From the NCBI RefSeq assembly GCF_002210165.1, contig NZ_AQQP01000004.1, positions 1-64,000 on the forward strand: a stretch of DNA of 64,000 nucleotides, read 5' to 3'. Below are positions 26,219-34,963 of this stretch, piece by piece (positions within the stretch are counted from its first letter, which is position 1; each line of letters begins with the position of its first letter). The DNA comes from Phaeobacter sp. 22II1-1F12B. GTDB taxonomy: Bacteria > Pseudomonadota > Alphaproteobacteria > Rhodobacterales > Rhodobacteraceae. The notes beneath the pieces are model-generated. The model searched no databases, was not told the DNA's origin, and worked only from the letters and a program-made list of their open reading frames with translations. The translations under genes were made by a program, and so were the position numbers.

Positions 26219-27484
26219 TTGACCGATGCCACGACCGACGCGCGGCGCAGCGCGATCTATCTTCTCGATCAGATACTGGGTGAAAACCGCCTGATGTCGG
26301 AATGTCTCGCGGCGGGTGCGCTGGAACGTCTTTCGCCGCAGGATCGTGCAAGGGCGCAGCGTCTGGCCACCGAAACCCTGCGCGGGCTGGAGCGGGCCGA
26401 CCGGCTGTTGCAGAAACACCTGCGCAAGTACCCGCCGCTGACGGTGCGCAATGCGCTGCGGCTTGGCACGGTGGAGCTTGCCGGGGGCGAGGCCGCGCAT
26501 GGGGTGGTCAACGCGATGGTCGAGATCGTGTCGCGGCACAAGCGGCACGGGGCGCTTAAAGGGCTGGTCAACGCGGTGCTGCGCAAGATGGCCGACACCG
26601 CGCCCGAAGCCTGGGACACGCTGCGCAACCCGCGCCTGCCCAAGTGGCTACGCTCGCCTTTGGTCGCGGCTTGGGGTCCGGAAGCGGTGGCAGGCATGGA
26701 GCGTGCGCATTTTGCCGGGGCTCCTTTGGACATTACTGTAAAGCCGGGGTCGAAGGTCGATCTGCCCGGCGCGGTTGAACTGCCGACCGGGTCGCTGCGG
26801 CTGGCCGAGGCGGGGCAGGTGACGGCGCTTCCAGGTTATGAGGCCGGGGACTGGTGGGTGCAGGACGCGGCAGCGGCTTTGCCCGCGCGGGTGCTGGCGG
26901 CGCAGCCCGGGGAAAGCGTGCTCGACATGTGTGCCGCGCCCGGCGGCAAGACGTTGCAGCTCGCCGCGGCCGGGGCAAAGGTCACCGCGCTCGACATCTC
27001 CGAAGGGCGGATGCGGCGGGTGCGCGAAAACCTTGACCGCGCCGGCCTCGAGGCCGAGCTGGTCGTCGGTGACGCGCTTGAACACGAGGGCAACTACGAC
27101 GCGATCCTGCTGGATGCGCCCTGTTCCGCGACCGGCACGATTCGCCGTCACCCTGATCTGCCCCATGCCAAGGACGGGGCGGAGTTCGGCGGGCTGATCG
27201 AGCTTCAGGCGCAGATGTTGGCCCATGCGTGGAGCCTGCTGAAGCCCGGCGGAAGGATGGTGTTCTGTACCTGCTCGCTTTTGCCGGACGAGGGCGAGGT
27301 GCAGGTCGAAGAGGCGCTTGCCGCCCATGGTGACATGAGCGTGGATCGCGAGGCGCTGATGGTGCCCGGTGTCGATTCGTCCTGGGTTACGGAAGAGGGC
27401 GGGTTGCGGCTGCGGCCCGATTTCTGGGCTGACAGGGGCGGGATGGATGGATTCTACATCGCCTGTCTGCGCAAGGCGGGCTGA
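26219..27484 (+). CDS. rsmB: 16S rRNA (cytosine(967)-C5)-methyltransferase
   Basis: This 421-residue SAM-dependent enzyme methylates C967 of 16S rRNA. An N-terminal NusB-like helical domain (about 1-140) is followed by the Rossmann methyltransferase with VLDMCAAPGGKTLQLA (SAM motif I), DAPCSATGTIRRHPD (first conserved cysteine) and FCTCSLLPDEGE (catalytic TCS cysteine). The start is a TTG at 26219 with GGAG 8 nt upstream; the long ORF beginning at 25928 runs through the divergent DUF1674 gene and is not credible. Confidence 0.93.
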   Translation: MTDATTDARRSAIYLLDQILGENRLMSECLAAGALERLSPQDRARAQRLATETLRGLERADRLLQKHLRKYPPLTVRNALRLGTVELAGGEAAHGVVNAMVEIVSRHKRHGALKGLVNAVLRKMADTAPEAWDTLRNPRLPKWLRSPLVAAWGPEAVAGMERAHFAGAPLDITVKPGSKVDLPGAVELPTGSLRLAEAGQVTALPGYEAGDWWVQDAAAALPARVLAAQPGESVLDMCAAPGGKTLQLAAAGAKVTALDISEGRMRRVRENLDRAGLEAELVVGDALEHEGNYDAILLDAPCSATGTIRRHPDLPHAKDGAEFGGLIELQAQMLAHAWSLLKPGGRMVFCTCSLLPDEGEVQVEEALAAHGDMSVDREALMVPGVDSSWVTEEGGLRLRPDFWADRGGMDGFYIACLRKAG

Positions 27485-27537
27485 ACGCCACGGCAGCGGG
27501 ACGGTTTTGCAATTCCGGAAAAGATATCGGTGACTTG

Positions 27538-27580
27538 GAGCGTTTGACGCTCTAACATGCCCGTCAAACGCCAAAGAGCG
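27538..27580 (+). promoter_or_regulatory. Nested inverted repeats upstream of the heparinase-like gene
   Basis: A perfect 10-bp inverted repeat GCGTTTGACG-N12-CGTCAAACGC (27540-27571) overlaps two other helices, GAGCG/CGCTC (27538-27552) and CGCTCT/AGAGCG (27548-27580). The three cannot form together. It lies 14-56 nt before the ATG at 27594, so it could be a transcription factor operator or a switchable leader. Confidence 0.55.
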
Positions 27581-27593
27581 TGAGAGGCAGCGT

Positions 27594-29336
27594 ATGTTCA
27601 CCCCCGAGACCCTGACGGGCCGCAAGACACGGTTCATGAACCGGCTATATGCCCGTCTGAGCCGGCGCCAGAAAAAGGCGCGGGGGTTTGTTTCGTCGCC
27701 AGAGCCGCGCACGGTGGGCAGTTTTGCCAAGGGGCGGCAGCTGATCGCGGGCAATATCCTTTTCGCCGGATATCTTGTCGAAAGCCCCGACACCGGGTTG
27801 TGGGAGGTCGATTCCCCCACCGTCGGTTTCGACGATGAACGCCACGGGTTCGCATGGCTTGACGATCTGGCGGCGGTGGGCGACGGGCCCGCGCGGGCCA
27901 AGGCGCAGCAATGGCTTTGGGGCTGGATCGACAATTACGGCACCGGGCAGGGGCCGGGATGGACCCCGGCGCTGACCGGGCGGCGGGTGATCCGCTGGAT
28001 CAACCACGCGATTTTCCTGCTGCGAGGGCAGGACAGTGCCGAAAGCGATGCCTTCTTTCGGGCTCTGGCGCAGCAGGTCTGGTTCCTGTCGAAACGCTGG
28101 CATGCCTCGCCGCCGGGGCTGCCCCGGTTCGAGGCGCTGACCGGGCTGATCTATGCGGGGCTGGCGCTGGAGGGGCATGAGGATCTGGCCGATCCGGCGG
28201 TCCGGGCGCTGGCGCAGGAATGCAAGCTACGCATCGACGAGCAAGGCGGGTTGCCGACACGCAACCCCGAGGAGCTGCTGGATGTTTTCACCCTGCTGAC
28301 ATGGGCGGCGGCCTCGCTGCACGAGGCAGGACGCGGTACGCCGCAGCCGCATACGGCGGCAGTGGCGCGGATTGCCCCCACGCTGCGCGCGCTGCGCCAT
28401 GCGGATGGCGGTCTTGCGCGGTTTCATGGCGGCGGTCGCGGGCTGGACGGGCGGCTGGATCACGCGCTGGCGGCCAGCCATATCAAACCGGATCACCCCA
28501 AGAGCCTGTCGATGGGCTATGCCCGGCTGAGTGCCGGGCGCACCAGCCTGATCATCGATGCAAGCCCGCCGCCAAAGGGCGATGCCTCGTATAATGCCCA
28601 TGCCTCGACACTGGCGTTCGAGCTGACCTCGGGGCGGCGGCCGCTGGTCGTCAGCTGCGGGTCGGGCGTGTCGTTCGGCACGGAATGGCGCCGGGCAGGG
28701 CGGGCGACCCCGTCGCATTCGACGCTCTGCCTCGAAGGTTATTCCAGCGGGCGGCTGATGCCCGTGGGCAAGACCGGGGCGGTCGAGAACCTGATCGAGA
28801 CGGCGACCCACGTTCCTTACGAGCTGGACGAAGATTCCGAAATGGTGCGGTTTCAGGGCGGGCATGACGGCTATCAGCGCAAGTTCGGGCTGACACATGC
28901 GCGTACGCTGGAAATGTCCCATGACGGGCGCGGGCTTGTGGGCGAGGACATGCTGCTGGCGATGGAGCCCGCCGACAAGCGCAAGTTCGATCAGGCGATG
29001 GACAAGGTGGCGCTGGCCGGTCTGTCCTTTGCCATCCGCATGCATCTGCACCCGGATGTGGATGCGACCGTGGATCTGGGCGGCGCGGCGGTGTCGATGG
29101 CGCTCAAGAGCGGGGAGATCTGGGTGTTCCGGCACAACAGCAAATGCGAACTGTCGCTGGAGCCGAGCGTCTATCTGGAAAACGGACGGCTCAAGCCGCG
29201 CGCCAGCCGCCAGATCGTGCTGACGGGGCGGGCGATGGATTATGCCACGCGGGTGCGCTGGTCGCTGTCCAAGGCGCATGACACGGCCATCGCGGTGCGC
29301 GATCTGGAGCGCGACGAGTCGATGTATCAGCTCTGA
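27594..29336 (+). CDS. Heparinase II/III-like protein
   Basis: This 580-residue protein has a helical N-terminal domain (W-rich WLWGWIDNYGTG...WTPALTGRRVIRWINHAIFLL) and a beta-sandwich C-terminal half (HASTLAFELTSGRRPLVVSCGSG...) matching the heparinase II/III family, polysaccharide lyases of uronic-acid glycans. There is no Sec signal, so a cytoplasmic or envelope-associated role is possible. It lies between rsmB and purH on the same strand with over 100 bp on each side. The substrate is unknown; roseobacters commonly carry this gene next to purH, from memory. Start at 27594; an internal ATG at 27636 is an alternative. Confidence 0.85.
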   Translation: MFTPETLTGRKTRFMNRLYARLSRRQKKARGFVSSPEPRTVGSFAKGRQLIAGNILFAGYLVESPDTGLWEVDSPTVGFDDERHGFAWLDDLAAVGDGPARAKAQQWLWGWIDNYGTGQGPGWTPALTGRRVIRWINHAIFLLRGQDSAESDAFFRALAQQVWFLSKRWHASPPGLPRFEALTGLIYAGLALEGHEDLADPAVRALAQECKLRIDEQGGLPTRNPEELLDVFTLLTWAAASLHEAGRGTPQPHTAAVARIAPTLRALRHADGGLARFHGGGRGLDGRLDHALAASHIKPDHPKSLSMGYARLSAGRTSLIIDASPPPKGDASYNAHASTLAFELTSGRRPLVVSCGSGVSFGTEWRRAGRATPSHSTLCLEGYSSGRLMPVGKTGAVENLIETATHVPYELDEDSEMVRFQGGHDGYQRKFGLTHARTLEMSHDGRGLVGEDMLLAMEPADKRKFDQAMDKVALAGLSFAIRMHLHPDVDATVDLGGAAVSMALKSGEIWVFRHNSKCELSLEPSVYLENGRLKPRASRQIVLTGRAMDYATRVRWSLSKAHDTAIAVRDLERDESMYQL

Positions 29337-29468
29337 TCGCGGCTTTTCCGGGCATTTCGGGGCAGATAGCGGCAAAGAGCCGCCAGATCAGTGCATTCCA
29401 GAGGTTCTATCCGGCGCAGAGATGTTCTATGCCCCGGCGCAACTGCTGCCAGATTCAGGAAAGTTGAT

Positions 29469-31058
29469 ATGAGCGATCTTCACCCCGTCAAACGTGCCCT
29501 TCTTTCGGTGTCGGACAAGACCGGCCTAGTCGAGCTTGGCAAGGCGCTTGCCGGGCGCGACGTCGAACTGCTGAGCACCGGGGGTACGGCCAAGGCGCTG
29601 CGCGAGGCGGGGCTTGAGGTGAAAGACGTGGCCGAGATCACCGGTTTCCCCGAGATGATGGATGGCCGGGTCAAGACGTTGCACCCGATGGTGCATGGCG
29701 GGCTGCTGGCGCTGCGCGACAATGACGACCACGTGGCGGCGATGAAGGAACACGGGATCGGCGGCATCGACCTGCTGGTGGTGAACCTTTACCCGTTTGA
29801 GGCGACCGTGGCCAAGGGCGCGGATTACGAGACCTGCATCGAGAATATCGACATCGGTGGCCCCGCGATGATCCGCGCGGCGGCAAAGAACCACGATTTT
29901 GTCACCACCATCGTGGATGTCGAGGATTACGACGCGCTGCTGGCCGAGCTTGGCGCGCAGGACGGTGCGACGACCTATGCGTTCCGTCAGAAGCAGGCGC
30001 AGATCGCCTATGCCCGCACGGCGGCTTATGACACCGCCGTCAGCACATGGATGGCAGGCGCGCTGGGCGAGGCGACGCCGCGTCGCCGGTCTTTTACCGG
30101 CACGTTCAAGCAGGTCATGCGCTATGGTGAGAACAGCCACCAGTCGGCGGCGTTTTACACCGATGGCACCGGCCGTCCGGGCGTCGCGACGGCGACGCAG
30201 CATCAGGGCAAGGAACTGTCCTATAACAACATCAACGACACCGATGCGGCGTTCGAACTGGTGGCCGAGTTCGATCCGGCCGACGGGCCTGCGGTGGCGA
30301 TCATCAAGCACGCCAACCCCTGTGGCGTGGCACGGGGCGAGACGCTGATCGAGGCCTATCGCAACGCGTTCGACTGCGACCGCACCAGCGCCTTTGGTGG
30401 CATCGTCGCGCTGAACCAGCCGCTGGACGAGGAAACCGCAAAGGCCATCGTCGAGATCTTTACCGAGGTCGTGATCGCGCCCGGTGCCTCGGATGCGGCC
30501 AAGGCGGTGTTCGCGGCCAAGAAGAACCTGCGCCTGCTGACCACCGAAGGGCTGCCCGACGTCAAGGCACCGATCACCACCTATCGGCAGGTGGCGGGCG
30601 GCATGCTCGTTCAGGACAAGGACACCGGCTATGTCGGGATGGACGACCTGAAGGTTGTCACCAAGAAAGCGCCGTCAGACGAGCAGATGGCCGATCTGCT
30701 GTTTGCGTGGAAAGTCGCCAAGCACGTGAAATCCAACGCCATCGTCTACGTCAAGGACAAGGCCACCGTGGGTGTGGGCGCGGGCCAGATGAGCCGTCTC
30801 GATTCTGCGCTGATCGCCGCGAAAAAGGCCGAACGCATGGCCGAGGCGATGGAGCTGCCGCAGCCGTTGACCATCGGGTCGGCTGTCGCGTCGGATGCGT
30901 TCTTTCCTTTTGCCGACGGTTTGATGGAGGCCGCCGCCGCGGGCGCGACCTGCGTGATCCAGCCGGGCGGGTCGATGCGCGATGACGAGGTGATCGCCGC
31001 TGCCGACGAGGCAGGCATCGCCATGGTCTTTACCGGCATGCGGCATTTCCGTCACTGA
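29469..31058 (+). CDS. purH: Bifunctional AICAR formyltransferase / IMP cyclohydrolase
   Basis: This 529-residue enzyme performs the last two steps of IMP synthesis. The N-terminal MGS-like cyclohydrolase domain has [19 protein letters not shown] and [15 protein letters not shown]; the AICAR formyltransferase domain has the catalytic region [11 protein letters not shown] and [18 protein letters not shown]. Start at 29469 with AGGAAAG upstream; the longer ORF is rejected. The stop overlaps the lspA ATG (TGATG), so the two genes are coupled. Confidence 0.98.
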   Translation: MSDLHPVKRALLSVSDKTGLVELGKALAGRDVELLSTGGTAKALREAGLEVKDVAEITGFPEMMDGRVKTLHPMVHGGLLALRDNDDHVAAMKEHGIGGIDLLVVNLYPFEATVAKGADYETCIENIDIGGPAMIRAAAKNHDFVTTIVDVEDYDALLAELGAQDGATTYAFRQKQAQIAYARTAAYDTAVSTWMAGALGEATPRRRSFTGTFKQVMRYGENSHQSAAFYTDGTGRPGVATATQHQGKELSYNNINDTDAAFELVAEFDPADGPAVAIIKHANPCGVARGETLIEAYRNAFDCDRTSAFGGIVALNQPLDEETAKAIVEIFTEVVIAPGASDAAKAVFAAKKNLRLLTTEGLPDVKAPITTYRQVAGGMLVQDKDTGYVGMDDLKVVTKKAPSDEQMADLLFAWKVAKHVKSNAIVYVKDKATVGVGAGQMSRLDSALIAAKKAERMAEAMELPQPLTIGSAVASDAFFPFADGLMEAAAAGATCVIQPGGSMRDDEVIAAADEAGIAMVFTGMRHFRH

Positions 31059-31570
31059 TGGGCCGGCCCGCGCTGATCTGGGCCGCTCTGGCCGCCTTTG
31101 TGCTGGACCAGGGCAGCAAATACGCCGTCGTGCATGGCATGGAGCTTGCGCGGCGGCACTGGATCGAGGTTTTCCCGCCGCTTCTGACTTTTCGCTATGG
31201 CGAGAACCGGGGGATCAATTTCGGTCTGCTCGACGGCAATTCGGAAATCGCACGCTGGGTGCTGATCGTCTTTTCGCTGCTGGTGGTCGTGGCCGTCGGC
31301 TGGTGGGTGGTCCGCAACCAGCGCGGGGTCTGGATGCAGGTCAGCGCCGGATTGCTGATCGGCGGCGCGCTTGGGAATGTCGCCGACCGGCTGCTTTATG
31401 GTTATGTGCTCGATTTCCTGAACATGTCCTGCTGCGGTATCAACAATCCCTTTGTTTTCAATGTCGCGGATGTGTTCATCTTTGCGGGTGCGGCGGGGTT
31501 GATCCTGTTCGACAATCGCGACAAACCGGGGTCGAGCCCGCGCCGGAAGCCGGCGAAAAAGGGATCGTAA
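31058..31570 (+). CDS. lspA: Lipoprotein signal peptidase
   Basis: This 170-residue inner-membrane aspartyl protease (signal peptidase II) cleaves prolipoproteins after lipidation. Four hydrophobic helices are visible; the catalytic aspartates are D110 in GNVADRL and D138 in FNVADVFI. A basic tail (SSPRRKPAKKGS) ends the protein. It overlaps purH by 1 nt and is followed 85 bp later by a predicted lipoprotein, a natural substrate. Confidence 0.97.
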   Translation: MGRPALIWAALAAFVLDQGSKYAVVHGMELARRHWIEVFPPLLTFRYGENRGINFGLLDGNSEIARWVLIVFSLLVVVAVGWWVVRNQRGVWMQVSAGLLIGGALGNVADRLLYGYVLDFLNMSCCGINNPFVFNVADVFIFAGAAGLILFDNRDKPGSSPRRKPAKKGS

Positions 31571-31655
31571 CGGCGAAAAGGTCGCGAAAAACGTGTCGTG
31601 ACCTGAGCGGCGGAATGGGGTAGAACCCCGACAAAGGACTGGCAGGAGAAGCGTC

Positions 31656-32162
31656 GTGCGGACAGCACTGGGGATCATTGTAGTGGCACTGGCGGTGTCG
31701 GGCTGCTCGCAGAAGGGGCTGATGGACCTGCGCTCGGACAGCTATGGACCGGACGAATTCCTGATCCTGCCGAACAAGGAACTTGAGATTCCCGACAATC
31801 TGAACGCGCTGCCCGAACCGACTCCGGGCATGGGCAACCGGGTCGATCCCAATCCCAAGGCCGATGCGGTCGCCGCCCTTGGAGGCAATCCGGCGACGCT
31901 GGGCCAGACCGCCGTGCCCTCGGGCGATGGCGCGCTGATCGCGCAGGCCAACCGCTATGGCACGCCGGGCAGCATCCGGACCGAGCTGGCCGCCGCCGAC
32001 GCGGAATTCCGTCGCCGCCAGTCGCGCGGCACGCGTATCCGCCTGTTCCCCGTGGACCGGTATCAGCAGGCCTATCGCCGCGAAGCCATCGATCCGTTCG
32101 AAATGAACAGCCGGTATCGCGCATCGGGCTATATGACGCCGACCGCGCCGCCGGTCGAGTAA
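31656..32162 (+). CDS. DUF3035 lipoprotein
   Basis: This 168-residue predicted lipoprotein starts with GTG at 31656 (GGAG 9 nt upstream). Its signal ends in a lipobox-like AVSGC. The mature part has the family segment GPDEFLILPNKELEIPDNLNALPEP and is rich in proline and arginine. DUF3035 is an alphaproteobacterial family of unknown function; in many genomes it follows lspA and precedes M16 peptidases, as here. Confidence 0.9.
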   Translation: MRTALGIIVVALAVSGCSQKGLMDLRSDSYGPDEFLILPNKELEIPDNLNALPEPTPGMGNRVDPNPKADAVAALGGNPATLGQTAVPSGDGALIAQANRYGTPGSIRTELAAADAEFRRRQSRGTRIRLFPVDRYQQAYRREAIDPFEMNSRYRASGYMTPTAPPVE

Positions 32163-32276
32163 GCCCGGGCGGATCATCACGATCCGACGAGAAAAGATTA
32201 CAAAATCGCAAGGTGTCTTGAACCTTTCATCGCGATACACAGGTTCAGCCTAAACCGCATGAAAGGACGTCCGAAC

Positions 32277-33620
32277 ATGTTGCGACATCTCGCGCCACTG
32301 GCTGCTGTCTTTGCGCTGGTTGCCCCTGCCTTTGGCGAAACCGCCGAAGAGCCGGTTACGACCTATACCCTTGATAACGGCATGGAAGTCGTCGTGGTCG
32401 AGGACCACCGCGCCCCCGTGGTGCAGCAGATGGTCTGGTACCGGGCCGGGTCCGCCGATGAAACGCGGGGCGTGTCCGGCGTGGCGCATTTCCTTGAACA
32501 CCTGCTGTTCAAGGCGACGGACAATCTGGAATCGGGCGAGTTTTCCGAAGTTGTCGCGGCCAATGGCGGCGAGGATAACGCGTTCACCAGCTATGATTAC
32601 ACCGCCTATTACCAGCGCGTCGCCGCCGACCGGCTTGAGCTGATGATGGAGATGGAATCGGACCGGATGAAGAACCTCCGCCTGAGCGAGAGCGACATCC
32701 TGACCGAGCGCGACGTGATCCTTGAGGAACGCAACCAGCGGACCGACAACAATCCGCGCTCGCTGTTCGCCGAGCAGATGAACGCGGCGCAGTTTCTGAA
32801 CCATCGCTATGGCACGCCGGTGATCGGCTGGCGGCACGAGATGGAGACCCTGTCGCTGGAGGACGCGTTGTCCTTCTACGGCACCTATTACTCGCCCAAT
32901 AACGCGATCCTCGTGGTTTCGGGCGACGTGGTGCCCGAAGAGGTGCTGGCGCTGGCCGAGCAATACTATGGCGTGATCCCGGCGAACCCTGACCTGCCGG
33001 AACGTATCCGCACGACGGAACCGCCGCAGACCGCCGCGCGTCGGCTCACCTACAAGGATGCGCGGGTTGCGCAGCCCTATGTCTCGCGCTCGTACCTTGC
33101 GCCGGAACGTGACCCGGGCGATCAGGAACGTGCCGCCGCGCTGACCGTGCTGGCCGAGATGCTGGGCGGGGGGACGACGTCCTTCCTTGCCGAAAAGCTG
33201 CAATTCGATAACCCGACAGCGGTCTGGACCGGGGCGTTCTACAGCGGCAAGGCGCTCGACAAGACCACATTCGACATGATCATCGTGCCCAGCGACGGTG
33301 TGAGCCTGAGCGAGGCCGAGGCGGCGCTTGACGAGGCGCTTGCTGCCTTCATGGAGCGCGGCGTCGACATGGAGCAGCTTGAGCGGATCAAGATGCAGCT
33401 GCGCGCGTCGCAGATCTATGCCCGCGATAACGTGGACGGGATCGGCCAGCGGTATGGCAGCGCCCTTGCGATCGGTCTGACGGTGCAGGACGTACAGGAC
33501 TGGCCGGATGTGCTTCAGGCGGTAACGGCGGATGACATCATGCAGGCCGCGCGCGACCTGTTCCGCGAAGAATCCTCGGTCACCGGATGGTTGATGCGGG
33601 ATACGGAGGTGACCCAATGA
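32277..33620 (+). CDS. M16 family zinc metallopeptidase, active subunit
   Basis: This 447-residue periplasmic peptidase has a signal peptide (LRHLAPLAAVFALVAPAFG) and the inverted zinc motif HFLEH (H71, E74, H75), followed by the distal ENAFTSYDYTAYY segment. Two M16 half-domains are present. Start at 32277 with AGGA upstream; the ATG at 32259 is likelier to precede the RBS. The next gene encodes a second M16 protein without the zinc motif, and the pair is expected to form a heterodimer. Confidence 0.94.
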   Translation: MLRHLAPLAAVFALVAPAFGETAEEPVTTYTLDNGMEVVVVEDHRAPVVQQMVWYRAGSADETRGVSGVAHFLEHLLFKATDNLESGEFSEVVAANGGEDNAFTSYDYTAYYQRVAADRLELMMEMESDRMKNLRLSESDILTERDVILEERNQRTDNNPRSLFAEQMNAAQFLNHRYGTPVIGWRHEMETLSLEDALSFYGTYYSPNNAILVVSGDVVPEEVLALAEQYYGVIPANPDLPERIRTTEPPQTAARRLTYKDARVAQPYVSRSYLAPERDPGDQERAAALTVLAEMLGGGTTSFLAEKLQFDNPTAVWTGAFYSGKALDKTTFDMIIVPSDGVSLSEAEAALDEALAAFMERGVDMEQLERIKMQLRASQIYARDNVDGIGQRYGSALAIGLTVQDVQDWPDVLQAVTADDIMQAARDLFREESSVTGWLMRDTEVTQ

Positions 33621-34933
33621 AACGTCTTTTTGTCTCGCTGATCCTGCTGATCGTCGCCGTCCCCGCATGGGCCGAGATCGACATTCAGAAAGTCACCTCG
33701 GAAAAGGGCATCACCGCCTGGCTGGTCGAGGAACATTCCATCCCCTTCACCGCGCTTGAGCTGCGCTTTCGCGGCGGTACCTCGCTGGATGAACCCGGCA
33801 AGCGCGGCGCGACGAACCTGATGGCCGCGCTTCTAGAAGAGGGCGCGGGCGACCTGGACGCGCGTGAGTTTGCCCGCCGCAAGGAAGAGCTCGCCGCCTC
33901 ATTCGGCTATGGCGCAAGCGACGATTCCGTATCCGTGTCGGCCAAGTTCCTGAGCGAGAACCGCGACGAGGCGCTTGCCCTGCTGCGCACAACCCTGATG
34001 GAGCCGCGTTTCGACGAGGATGCGCTGGAACGGGTGCGGGCACAGGTCATTTCCGGGCTGATGTCAGATGCGAAAGACCCTAACACCATCGCCGGGAACG
34101 CCTTTTCCGAGATGGCGTTTGGCGATCACCCCTATGGCTCTTCCGGTGACGGCACGATCGAAACGGTCACGTCGCTGACCCGCGAGGATATTCAGACCGC
34201 GTTTGACAATGTCTTTGCGCTGGACCGGATCTATGTCTCGGCGGTCGGGGATATCACCCCCGAGGAACTGTCGGCCCTGCTGGACGAGCTTGTTGGCGAT
34301 CTGCCGGAAACCGGAGCACCTATGCCCGGCCCGGCGAATGTTGCCATCACCGGCGGGAATACGATCGTCGATTTCGATACACCTCAGTCGGTCGCGGTCT
34401 TTGGTCAGACCGGCATGGCGCGCGAGAATGATGATTTCTTTGCCGCCTATGTGATGAACCAGATTCTTGGGGCGGGCGGTTTCGAATCCCGTCTGATGAC
34501 CGAGGTACGTGAAAAACGCGGTCTGACCTATGGCGTCTATTCCTACCTCGCGCCCAAGACATGGGGGCCGATCTACGTGGGCCGCGTGTCGTCGTCGAAC
34601 GACCGTATCGCCGAGGCGGTGCAGGTGATCCGCGACGAATGGAGCAAGCTGAGCGAGGAAGGCGTGACCCAGAAGGAACTGGATGACGCCAAGACCTATC
34701 TGACCGGCGCCTACCCGCTGCAATTCGACGGCAACGGCCAGATTGCCAGCATCCTCGTGAGTATGCAGGTGAACGGGTTGCCCATCGACTATGTCACGAC
34801 CCGGAATGCCAAGATGGAGGCGGTGACGCTTGAGGATGTGAACCGCGTGGCACGCGAGTTCCTTGACCCCGAAAACCTGCATGTGGTGGTTGTCGGCAAG
34901 CCCGAGGGCATGGAAGCGACCGCCGGAAACTAA
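33617..34933 (+). CDS. M16 family peptidase homologue, partner subunit lacking the zinc site
   Basis: This 438-residue protein has a signal peptide (KRLFVSLILLIVAVPAWA/E). It lacks HxxEH (the position reads LMAALLEEG) but keeps the C-terminal substrate-binding R/Y pair in TEVREKRGLTYGVYSY. This is the known split arrangement in which one subunit carries zinc and the other the R/Y motif. Its ATG overlaps the upstream stop (ATGA) with GAGGT 6 nt upstream, giving coupled equimolar translation. A hairpin terminator follows. Confidence 0.93.
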   Translation: MKRLFVSLILLIVAVPAWAEIDIQKVTSEKGITAWLVEEHSIPFTALELRFRGGTSLDEPGKRGATNLMAALLEEGAGDLDAREFARRKEELAASFGYGASDDSVSVSAKFLSENRDEALALLRTTLMEPRFDEDALERVRAQVISGLMSDAKDPNTIAGNAFSEMAFGDHPYGSSGDGTIETVTSLTREDIQTAFDNVFALDRIYVSAVGDITPEELSALLDELVGDLPETGAPMPGPANVAITGGNTIVDFDTPQSVAVFGQTGMARENDDFFAAYVMNQILGAGGFESRLMTEVREKRGLTYGVYSYLAPKTWGPIYVGRVSSSNDRIAEAVQVIRDEWSKLSEEGVTQKELDDAKTYLTGAYPLQFDGNGQIASILVSMQVNGLPIDYVTTRNAKMEAVTLEDVNRVAREFLDPENLHVVVVGKPEGMEATAGN

Positions 34934-34940
34934 GCGTGAC

Positions 34941-34959
34941 GGGGGCCGCCATGGCCCCC
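34941..34959. terminator. Hairpin between convergent M16 and aldehyde dehydrogenase genes
   Basis: GGGGGCC-GCCAT-GGCCCCC fills the 30-bp convergent gap, a 7-bp stem usable in both directions. No strong T-tract follows. Confidence 0.65.
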
Positions 34960-34963
34960 GACA

